A DNA stretch of 64,000 bases. It comes from Mesorhizobium sp. M2D.F.Ca.ET.226.01.1.1 (GTDB taxonomy: Bacteria; Pseudomonadota; Alphaproteobacteria; Rhizobiales; Rhizobiaceae). The position numbers were made by a program, and so were the translations under genes. The notes below the pieces were generated by a model. That model did not search any database and was not told the DNA's origin. It was given only the letters and a program-made list of their open reading frames with translations. This document shows positions 56,165 to 64,000 of the stretch, one piece after another (within the stretch, counting starts at the first letter, position 1; every line of letters starts with the position of its first letter). Where the stretch lies: NCBI RefSeq assembly GCF_004022705.2, contig NZ_RZOY02000002.1:659758-723757 (forward strand). The letters are read 5' to 3'.

Positions 56165-57274
56165 ATGTCGACTCCCACCATCAGCATCCGTTTGAAAGCG
56201 CTGCGCAGACAGCGCAACCTCTCGCAGGAGGAGGCCGCGCGTCTGTTCGGCTTCAAGGACCGCCAGACCATTTCCGCCATCGAGACGGGCGAGCGGCGAC
56301 TTTCGGCCGAGGAACTCGTTCGCGCCGTCGAAATCTTTCGCGTTCCGCTGGACTTTTTCACCGATCCGTTTCTGCTCGTCGGCGAAGGTAAGTTCTCCTG
56401 GCGTCAGAACGGCGTCATCGGTCGTGCCCTACTGGGTTACGAAGAAGACGCGGGCCGCGTGATCGCGGCATTCCGTACGCTCGCGCCACAAGTGGGCAGG
56501 GAAGCTCCGCTGCTGAGGTGCTCGCTCGGTCTTTCAAAAGAATCCAGCTACGAGGATGCATCGGCTGCGGGCGACCGGTTCGCCGGCGAATATAAGCTAG
56601 GAAACGTGCCTGCCGCTCGCCTCGCCGAGGTCATGGAGCGGGATCTCGGAATGCTGGTCCTGATGGTTGATCCGATCGAAGGCGTGTCGGGCGCCGCCTG
56701 CCGCCTGCCGGAACTGGATGTCGTGTTGATCAATCGCCGCGAGGTTGCGGGTCGTCGCCATTTCGACCTCGCTCACGAGCTTTTCCACATCCTCACCTGG
56801 GACGCGATGCCGCCGGATCATGTCGAAGATGTCGTGCCCAAGAAACGTAGCCGGGTCGAGCAACTCGCCGACAATTTCGCCTCGGCTCTCCTCATGCCTT
56901 CAACTGTGCTTGGCAAGGTTGGCGATTGGTCCGAATTGGCAGGCGACGAACTCATCGTACGGCTGAACGCGGTCGCAGATGAATTGAGGGTCACGGCTTC
57001 CGCATTGCGCTGGCGGCTGGTCGGCCTTGACTGGATCGACAAGGATATTGGCAGGGGTATCGCCGAAGATCGCCTTCGCAACAACGGCCGTAGCAAGCCC
57101 GCCGAAGAGCCGCTGCTTCCGCTGTTCTCCCCGACGTTCGTCGAGGTGATCGGCAAGGCTGTCAATGAGGGTCGTGTGGCGATGAGGCGCGTATTGCACC
57201 TGCTCGGCATCTCGATCGACGATCTTGCGGACCTCTTTGCAGTTCACAGCGTGGAAGCGCCATACGAGTTGTAG
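56165..57274 (+). CDS. XRE-ImmA/IrrE regulator-peptidase
   Basis: 369 residues from the ATG at 56165, with GGAGGT 6 bases upstream. An XRE HTH (IRLKALRRQRNLSQEEAARLFGF, DRQTISAIETGERRLS) is fused to an ImmA/IrrE zinc peptidase with HELFH at residues 204-208 in FDLAHELFHILTW. In phage and ICE systems such peptidases cleave a repressor in response to damage. The C-terminal ~100 residues end in LLGISIDDLADLFAVHSVE. A PIN gene begins 8 bases after its stop, so the two form an operon. Confidence 0.88.
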   Translation: MSTPTISIRLKALRRQRNLSQEEAARLFGFKDRQTISAIETGERRLSAEELVRAVEIFRVPLDFFTDPFLLVGEGKFSWRQNGVIGRALLGYEEDAGRVIAAFRTLAPQVGREAPLLRCSLGLSKESSYEDASAAGDRFAGEYKLGNVPAARLAEVMERDLGMLVLMVDPIEGVSGAACRLPELDVVLINRREVAGRRHFDLAHELFHILTWDAMPPDHVEDVVPKKRSRVEQLADNFASALLMPSTVLGKVGDWSELAGDELIVRLNAVADELRVTASALRWRLVGLDWIDKDIGRGIAEDRLRNNGRSKPAEEPLLPLFSPTFVEVIGKAVNEGRVAMRRVLHLLGISIDDLADLFAVHSVEAPYEL

Positions 57275-57282
57275 GCGGGTGA

Positions 57283-57790
57283 ATGCCGCGGCACCGAAGT
57301 TCGTTGCTGGTCGATACCAACGTCATCATCGAGTGCTGGCGTGTGTCGGCATGGAAGGCGCTGACGAGCGGGTACCCGGTGGAGACGGTCGAGATGTGTG
57401 AGATCGAAACCCAGACAGGGCTCCAGAGGCGGCGGCCCGAACAGCAGATCGAAGCTAATGTTCTGAGAGAGACACTTAAAGCCGTACATCCGGTCAGCGA
57501 CATTGAACGCGCGAGCGCGCTATTGCGTGACGACCATATGCGCTTTCTGGACGCCGGAGAGCAGATGCTCTGGACACACCATCACGCGCAGCGACGCTTG
57601 GCTCCTTTGCGGTCCGGATAAGGCGAGTCTTCGCGTTGGGCTGCGCCTCGGCTTGCGCGACAGACTGGTCTCGTTGGAGCGGCTCCTCGCCGATATCGGC
57701 CATCGTCCGAAGGTCCTGTTAAAGATGCCTATACCCAAAAATGGCTCGACCAGACGCTGCGCAGCTTTACCTTGAGAGACCGACACCATG
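57283..57790 (+). pseudogene. PIN-domain protein linked to XRE-ImmA, frameshifted
   Basis: Starts SSLLVDTNVIIECWRVSAWKAL, the PIN nuclease beginning with its first Asp, with a conserved Glu in VETVEMCEIETQTG and LDAGEQMLW. Around 57580-57600 the frame changes; SLRVGLRLGLRDRLVSLERLL continues in another frame and KDAYTQKWLDQTLRSFTLRD in a third. So probably a dead nuclease. Its end overlaps the drmA start. Confidence 0.6.
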
Positions 57791-60441
57791 ACGAATTCGC
57801 TCGAGGTACGAAACAAGCTGATCGACATCCTCCGCCGCGACCTAGTCGGCCCGAATCCTGACCTTGATCAGAATCTCGCACGCGAAGTTTGACCGAGAAG
57901 CAATCGCTGGGACGCCGGGGGCTTTATCGTTCCCGCCTACGACGGTGTTGCGCCTGTGATACCTGACGGCGAGGAAACCATCGAAGAAACCGCCGACGAC
58001 CTTCTCGCCAGTGAGATGCTGGACTCCGCTGTCGAGGGGGAGGTCGAGGAGAAGGATTCGACTGACCAACCACCGCGGGACAGGTTTCTTCCGTCGTCGA
58101 TAGGGTTGACGGTGGTTCTTCCGCAAACGGTGAGTCAAGTCACGCTGCGCGCAACATGGGGGAACTATAAGACGGAGCCCCCATTGCCCGATGCGCTCCT
58201 CATTCCCGAACTGTCGGGAAAGGGCAAGCCAAAGCCAGAAAAGCCCGAGAACCTCCGTTGGGTTCGGGTTCCCGGCGAAGCCGCGATCGTCCTCGACGTC
58301 ACTCGGAACCAGTCCGGAATCCTGCTGCCGGAAAGCGCTGACTCAGAGGCCGGGCGGCGGCATCGAAGTCGCCGTTGACACCGTGTGCTCCGTCAAAAGA
58401 CTCCGGAGGGGGCTGAAGAGCGTCTGCGCGTCATCACCGTCTTCTTGGTAAACCGTCGACGGAGCACAAAGGCTCCGTACAAGGACGTGGCCTACGCGTT
58501 CCAGACCCGGATCGAGCTCGAATGTGCGGATGGATTTTATCCGCGCAGCGACCTGTCCACCTACCAGTCCGATGATTTCGACCTTAGGCTGGGCGATCTC
58601 CATTATCGCGATGTCCGCGAATATGCCGTTGGTCGCAACACATCTGCAGGCTGGCAAGAACGGCTTGACGCGACGAACGATCCGCTCCCCGTGACGCGTG
58701 TTTGGACCGATTTCCTTCCGCAGCAGGAGGTGGAACGTGTCGTCCCGGCAAGGAGCGATGGCGTCGAGTTCGGCATGGAGGCTCTCGCTCGGGCTGCCGT
58801 TTCCGGAGCCGAAGCGGTCAGTGCAGCCTTGGATTCACTGCCTGAACTTTACGCCGAGTGGCGGCGGAGTCAGGAAGGACTGATGACAGGGCTTGCGCCG
58901 AGACGGCTAAAGACGGGCCAGGCGCTTCTGGAAAATGTTGACACCGCCGGCAGCAGGATTCGCGATGGGATAGATCTCCTTAAGCGTGATACGATGGCGC
59001 GTGAAGCATTCGGCCTGATGAATACGGCGATGGCGATGGCCAACCGCCGGCGCGAGGCAGAAGAAGCTGCCGGGCGATGTAGACCCGCCAACATGGCGGC
59101 CGTTCCAGCTAGCCTTCGTCCTCCTCAATCTCGTTGGCGTGACCGACCGAAACAGTGGTGAGCGCGAGATCGTCGACCTGCTTTTTTTCCGACCGGCGGC
59201 GGCAAGACGGAAGCATATCTTGGACTTGCCGCCTATGCGATTGTGCCGAGGCGGCTCCGCGGATCTGGCGTGCTGGGTGCGGGCATCAGCGTCATCATGC
59301 GCTACACGTTACGCCTGCTCACGCCGCTGGTCTCGTCTGCGCGCTCGAACTCCTGCGGACCCATGATGACAATGGCCGGAAGACGCTTGGCGAATGGCCG
59401 ATCGAGATTGGACTCTGGGTGGGCGGCGCAGCCTCACCGAACAATCCAGCCGCGAAATTCTTCCGGCAAGGACGCCGCGACGACCTGGCTGAAGCGGTAC
59501 CAGAGCAGACCTAAGACGAAACCCCGGTGCCACTGAAGGCATGTCCCTGGTGTGGTGAGCCCTTCAAGCCAGAGAGCTTCCACTTCACGCCCAACAGGAC
59601 AGCTCCGCAGAATCTAGTGCTCAAATGCGAGAACGCCGAATGCGACTTCACGCGGGATCGACACCTGCCGGTGCTCGTGGTGGACGAGCCAATTTACCGC
59701 CGTCTTCCCGCATTTCTCATCGCCACGGTGGACAAATTTGCCTCCCTTCCATGGATTGGCAAGAGCGGCGCATTCTTTGGACACGTAGATCGGCATGATC
59801 CGGACAAGGGGTTCTTCGGCGCGTCTGAGCCAGGCGAAGGTCGCCCCTTCGGAAACGGGCATCGGCTCGATCCGCCGGATCTTGTCATCCAGGACGAACT
59901 GCACCTGATCTCTGGCCCGCTTGGAACGGCGGCCGCACTCTACGAAACAGCGATCGACCTGCTGTCGTCGCGGCCGGGTCTTCATGGACTCATTCGTCCA
60001 AAAATCGTCGCCTCGACCGCGACCGTCCGAAGGGCGGAGAAACAGATCGCAGCCTTGTTCGATCGTTCGGAGACGGCCGTATTTCCGCCACCCGGCATCC
60101 ACCGTACCGACAGCTTCTTCGCCAGCACTGTGCCATCGGCACGAGAGCCAGCCCGCCTCTACGTCGGTGTGGCGAGTCAGGGTCGCGGGCTTAAACTCCT
60201 CTTTCTTCGGAGCATGCAGACCCTGCTGGCAGGCGCGCAGGCATTGACTTCCAGCCCGACGCAAGAAGGGGAAGATGCCGCCGATCCGTATCTGACAGTG
60301 CTCACGTATTTCAATGCGCTTCGCGAGCTTGGGGGCGCTCGTCTGCTCGAATTCTGCACGGTGTCACCGACTGGCGCCGGAGTTGACCCGGGATTAGGAG
60401 GAGCACTCGTTGTCGGATTCTCGACGATGTCGGACATGTGA
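57788..60441 (+). pseudogene. drmA: DISARM helicase DrmA, multiply frameshifted and truncated
   Basis: From the ATG at 57788: KLIDILRRDLVGPNPD, then (new frame) RWDAGGFIVPAYDG, RFLPSSIGLTVVLPQ and LRATWGNY, the N-terminal signature of DrmA. Later pieces give [21 protein letters not shown] (Walker A, two frames), FLIATVDKFASLPW, PPDLVIQDELHLISGPLG (DEAD-type box) and KIVASTATVRRAE (motif III-like). At least five indels, and the frame ends at 60441 in the middle of the second helicase domain (HxxxGVDV region replaced). DISARM blocks phage DNA with methylation and helicase proteins; drmB, drmC and the methylase are not here. A relic. Confidence 0.82.
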
Positions 60442-60527
60442 CACAACGCTTCCAGAGCGATCGCATTGTTCCGAAACGATTTTCCCAGTTGGCACGTCGG
60501 TTGCGGTCCTATGCGCAAAAGCACTGC
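60440..60527 (+). repeat. Dispersed ~88-base repeat, copy B
   Basis: Plus-strand match of copy A at 44475-44562, containing AGAGCGATCGCATTGTTCCG, AAACGATTTTCCCAGTTGGC and GCGGTCCTATGCGCAAAAGC. It truncates the drmA frame. Confidence 0.75.
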
Positions 60528-60654
60528 GATGCCGCACCGACTGGAAGAACTCATCAATGATCACGCTTTTCGAACATGTGGGCGCCGCTACCAACACTGA
60601 GCGTTCCCGATCAAACGGAAGCCATTCCACTTTCATTCCTCAGGTCGTTCGGAC

Positions 60655-62817
60655 ATGAACGCATTTGATGTCCGTCCAACGCTGGATGCTCCCGACGACG
60701 ATCCCTATCTCTGGCTTGAAAATGTAGAGGGCGAGCGGGCACTTGCCTGGGCCGCCGGCCAGTCGGCAAAGACCCTAAAGCACTTCGGTGGAACGCAGTT
60801 CGAGCGCGACCGCGCGGCTCTGACAGCCATTTTCGACAATCGCGACAACCTTCCCCTGATCGCGCGCCATGGTCAGTACCTCCACAATTACTGGCGAGAT
60901 GCCGGAAATCCACGCGGACTGTGGCGCCGGACCACCCTTGCCGCCTACATGAAGGCGGATCCCCAATGGGAGCTACTGCTCGATCTGGATGCTCTCGCGG
61001 CTAGCGACGGAGAGGATTGGATCTGGGACGGCGCGTCCATCGAGCCGGAGAGACGGGAAAGAGCCGTTCTGCGCCTGTCGCGCGGCGGCAGCGACGCGGT
61101 CGTGCATCGCGAATTCGACCTGATCTCTCTGAGCTTTGTCGCCGACGGTTTCAATCTCCCCGAGGCCAAAGGCTACGTTAGTTGGCTGGACCCTGACACG
61201 CTTCTGCTTTCCAGTGCGCTTGGTAATGGCATGGCCACCCGCTCCGGCTATGCGCGCACCGTGCGACTGTGGAAGCGTGACGCGGATCCCCTCACCACAC
61301 CGGTAATCTTCGAGGCCGGGTTCGAGAGCCTCAAGGTGTCTGGTCATTCGGACCGCACCGGCCGCAGCGAGCGCCTTTGGTTCATCGAGAAGCCGGCCTT
61401 CTTCGAGGAAATCAGCTGGATCGGCGACAGGAGCGGGCCGAGGAGGCAGATCGATCTTCCTCGTGACGCGTCGTGGCGGGTCTTCGGCGACTGGCTGGCG
61501 GTAAGGCCGCGCAAGCCGTGGACGGTGGGAGGCACCACCCATCCCGCCGACGCGCTGATCGTCATCTCGCTTTGCTCTTTCCTCGCCGGCGGACGCCGAT
61601 TTGAGACCCTGTTTCAACCAGGGGAAAGGCGCTCCCTGCAGTCATTCTTCTGGAATGACGGGAAGCTCATTATCTCTTACCTCATCAATCTCGTACCGCG
61701 TTTCGAGATGTTCACTCCCGGCCACCAGGAATGGACGCGCCGAGTCCTGGACACTCTGCCCGCCGAAGGGACTGTCCACGTCTGGTCATTCGATGCGGCA
61801 GTTCACGAGGCCAATGGAGAGGTCCTGGTCTGTGCTCAGGATCCGATCACGCCGCCGCAGCTCTTGCTATTCGATCTCAATGCCGCGCCGTCTCTCAGCG
61901 CTTCAGCAATCCTGAAGCGCAGCCCGGAGAATTTCGATGCATCCGGACTGGTGGTCACGCGCCACGAGGCAGTCTCTATCGATCATGAGCTGATCCCCTA
62001 TACGCAGGTTGGTCCGGCGAACGGGAACGGAGATGCTCCGATTCACCTTTCCGCTTATGGCGGGTTCGGCGTATCACTCCTGCCCTACTACAACTCCCCG
62101 CTGGGCAAGCTGTGGCTCGAGCGCGGCGGCACGTGTGTCGAGGCGAACATCCGCGGCGGCGGCGAGTTCGGCACCCGCTGGCACGAAGCCGGGCGCAGGG
62201 AGGGCAAGCGTCTCGCCCATGACGATTTCGCCGCCGTTGCCGCCGACCTCGTGCGAAGGGGCATCACCCTGCCGAGGCGGATTGCCGCCGAGGGTGGCTC
62301 AAATGGCGGCCTGCTGATCGCAAACATGCTGACCCGCTATCCTGAGCATTTCGGGGCTCTGTTCTGCACAGCACCGCTTATCGACATGCGTCGCTACACC
62401 AAGCTCTTGGCGGGCGCGAGCTGGATCGACGAATATGGCGATCCGGACAAGGTTCACGATTGGGCTTTCCTGAAGGAAATCTCCGCCTATCACGCCGCAG
62501 CGCCGGGACAGCCCTATCCGCCTATCCTGATCGCCACCACGAAACGCGACGACCGCGTCCATCCGGGCCATGCGCGCAAGATGGCCGCAAAACTGCAGGC
62601 TCTTGGCTATCCCGCTTACTTCTACGAGGCCAGCGCAGGCGGGCACGGCTGCGGCGAGGACAATCGGGAGCAAGCCGCATTCATCAGTCTAGGCACCAAT
62701 TTTCTCCGCAGCGCAATCGGCTTCAACGATCACCTTCCGGAGACGGCGGAACGCGTTGCAACGCAAGTGGGGCATTTGAGGTCCATCAACAATTCATTCG
62801 AGCAGGAGACGAAATAG
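60655..62817 (+). CDS. Prolyl oligopeptidase family serine peptidase (S9A)
   Basis: 720 residues, a complete S9A enzyme. N-terminal PYLWLENVEGERALAWA begins the propeller half. The C-terminal alpha/beta hydrolase half has GRRGGGEFGTRWHEAGR-type loop (IRGGGEFGTRWHEAGRREG), nucleophile Ser549 in GGSNGGLL, Asp at 632-633 in RDDRVHPGHA and His664 in GGHGCGEDN. Cytoplasmic, no signal peptide. Cleaves short proline-containing peptides. The ATG at 60655 follows a stretch free of genes; ompW follows 39 bases after its stop. Confidence 0.93.
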   Translation: MNAFDVRPTLDAPDDDPYLWLENVEGERALAWAAGQSAKTLKHFGGTQFERDRAALTAIFDNRDNLPLIARHGQYLHNYWRDAGNPRGLWRRTTLAAYMKADPQWELLLDLDALAASDGEDWIWDGASIEPERRERAVLRLSRGGSDAVVHREFDLISLSFVADGFNLPEAKGYVSWLDPDTLLLSSALGNGMATRSGYARTVRLWKRDADPLTTPVIFEAGFESLKVSGHSDRTGRSERLWFIEKPAFFEEISWIGDRSGPRRQIDLPRDASWRVFGDWLAVRPRKPWTVGGTTHPADALIVISLCSFLAGGRRFETLFQPGERRSLQSFFWNDGKLIISYLINLVPRFEMFTPGHQEWTRRVLDTLPAEGTVHVWSFDAAVHEANGEVLVCAQDPITPPQLLLFDLNAAPSLSASAILKRSPENFDASGLVVTRHEAVSIDHELIPYTQVGPANGNGDAPIHLSAYGGFGVSLLPYYNSPLGKLWLERGGTCVEANIRGGGEFGTRWHEAGRREGKRLAHDDFAAVAADLVRRGITLPRRIAAEGGSNGGLLIANMLTRYPEHFGALFCTAPLIDMRRYTKLLAGASWIDEYGDPDKVHDWAFLKEISAYHAAAPGQPYPPILIATTKRDDRVHPGHARKMAAKLQALGYPAYFYEASAGGHGCGEDNREQAAFISLGTNFLRSAIGFNDHLPETAERVATQVGHLRSINNSFEQETK

Positions 62818-62855
62818 TGCAGTGCATCCTTTCTGAACATCAAGGAGTGAATCTC

Positions 62856-63554
62856 ATGGCGAGAACGCGAATGGGCGTAGCGCGGGCAACAGCAGCGGCG
62901 GTGGCCCTGATCATGGTGGGACAGCAGGCCGTCGCCGCGGAGCCTGCGCAAGCAGAGACCGTCCTGGCGGAGACGGGAGCCTCGGTCACCGAAGCGCCAA
63001 TCCCTTGGCAGATCCGCCTGCGGGCGTTGGGCGTCGTTACGAAAGATCTGGGCTACGTTGATACGCTTCCCGGCTCCGGTCTTTCGTATTCGGACACGGT
63101 GACGCCGGAACTCGATATCTCGTATTTCTTCACCGACAACATCGCCGCCGAACTCATACTCGGTACCACCTATGCCAACATCGCGGGCCAAGGGACGATC
63201 GGAGGGTTGGGCAACATCGGCAAAGTTTGGCTGCTGCCGCCGACGCTCACGTTGCAGTACCATTTTACCGATCTCGGCGCGTTCAAACCTTATGTCGGCG
63301 CAGGCGTGAACTACACGATCTTCTACAACCAGGACACTGGCAGCGCTGATGCTCTCAAGGTGAAGAACACGTTCGGCACGGCGCTGCAGGTCGGATTCGA
63401 CTACATGGTGGACCAGCACTGGGGCCTCAACTTCGACGTGAAGAAGCTTTTCCTGAAGCCGGACTTCGACGTCACGGTGGCCGGCGCGAAGCTGACGGGG
63501 AAGGCGGAGCTCGATCCCTGGCTGATAGGCGCAGGTGTCACCTACCGCTTTTGA
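62856..63554 (+). CDS. ompW: OmpW-family outer-membrane porin
   Basis: 232 residues from the ATG at 62856, with AAGGAG 9 bases upstream. Signal peptide ARATAAAVALIMVGQQAVAA, then an eight-stranded OmpW barrel: QIRLRALGVVTKDLG, VTPELDISYFFTDNIAAELIL, LPPTLTLQYHFTDLGAFKPYVGAGVNYTIF, TFGTALQVGFDYMVDQHWGLNFDVKKLF, and the terminal aromatic GAGVTYRF needed for outer-membrane assembly. Carries small hydrophobic compounds. Intact; followed by a strong terminator. Confidence 0.92.
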   Translation: MARTRMGVARATAAAVALIMVGQQAVAAEPAQAETVLAETGASVTEAPIPWQIRLRALGVVTKDLGYVDTLPGSGLSYSDTVTPELDISYFFTDNIAAELILGTTYANIAGQGTIGGLGNIGKVWLLPPTLTLQYHFTDLGAFKPYVGAGVNYTIFYNQDTGSADALKVKNTFGTALQVGFDYMVDQHWGLNFDVKKLFLKPDFDVTVAGAKLTGKAELDPWLIGAGVTYRF

Positions 63555-63597
63555 ATATCAGAGTGAAGTCTGCTTCCCGACTGCCGGTTTAAATGAA

Positions 63598-63620
63598 GGG
63601 CGCCTCGCGCGCCCTTTTTT
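63598..63620 (+). terminator. Rho-independent terminator after ompW
   Basis: GGGCGC, loop CTCGC, GCGCCC then TTTTTT. 44 bases after the ompW stop. The remaining 63621-64000 holds no gene I can support. Confidence 0.88.
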
Positions 63621-64000
63621 ACGGTCGACACTGCAGGGCGAGACCTCATGAAGCCGATTGTCGAGAGGGCGGGGCTCTCTTCCGGCGGACCAAGAAGGTG
63701 CACTGGCCAGCAGGCCTCGCGCCTGAGATGGAGGGCTTAGAAGCGCTTTGGATCGGGACGGGCTTTGGTATTGTGGGTGGAATGCTTCAGCCAGACTATT
63801 TGCCAGCATCGTCTCCCGGACGTTATGTCTGAGCTTCGTGTCAGCGCAAGGCGAACACGCGACTCCTAGATGCCGACACGATGGCTGGTTCAGCCATGCT
63901 GCGACAGTTGCCTGTTTTTTCGGTTCCTTTGCTGTTCGCGCGCTAACCGCAACGCTCCATACTAGTCTCGCGTGCCTGTCCCCGTGGGGCGGGCGACAGA

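Overview
The window looks like part of a symbiosis island (integrative element) of a Mesorhizobium-type alpha-rhizobium. The case rests on a nearly complete Rhc-type (rhizobial) type III secretion system, five TtsI-type promoter boxes (tts boxes), a canonical nod box, at least one NifA/sigma-54 promoter arrangement, a MucR/Ros regulator, and a large load of decayed insertion sequences and integrase genes. No 16S, tRNA or housekeeping marker is present, so the genus is inferred from gene content only.

Layout. 1-2640: on the minus strand, a truncated ArsR/SahR-like regulator, a frameshifted glyA, and metK running off the left edge. 2640-3690: debris (amidase and IS66 fragments). 3696-15209: T3SS core, with nopX and nolW (rhcC1) on the minus strand and, divergently, nolB-rhcJ-nolU-rhcL-rhcN-sctO-rhcQ-rhcR-rhcS-rhcT-rhcU, mostly overlapping by a few bases. 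15481-19823: two effector-type genes, nopP (plus) and a large unrecognised one (minus), each with a tts box. 20272-24901: second secretion operon (NopC-position protein, nopA, rhcD, rhcV, y4yS lipoprotein). ttsI and rhcC2 (the C-terminal secretin gene) are not in the window.

25279-33883: an orphan nod box, mucR, a cold-shock gene, IS630 and IS110 remnants, a DUF418 membrane protein, and a duplicated module of lipoprotein plus two-component system in which one copy is broken and the other intact. 35438-40294: a single-chain double M16 peptidase behind a NifA site and a sigma-54 promoter, followed by gabD. 41082-52480: accessory debris with a few intact genes. It holds a DUF6499/DUF2285 pseudogene, IS256, IS21 and IS3 remnants, two tyrosine-recombinase pseudogenes, an M41-like peptidase, hipBA, a truncated AbiEi/HipA-type gene and a decayed second copy of the M16-gabD pair.

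52562-64000: a thioredoxin/TPR protein behind a sigma-54 promoter, then a defence-like cluster (HEPN-type gene with an in-frame stop, JAB/MPN protein, XRE-ImmA regulator, PIN gene, and a multiply frameshifted DISARM drmA), and finally an intact S9 prolyl oligopeptidase and an ompW porin with a terminator.

Read together, host flavonoid signalling (nod box, TtsI regulon) would control protein secretion into the plant, and NifA/RpoN would control at least one bacteroid-stage gene. The rest is mobile-element background that has accumulated and degraded defence and toxin-antitoxin modules.
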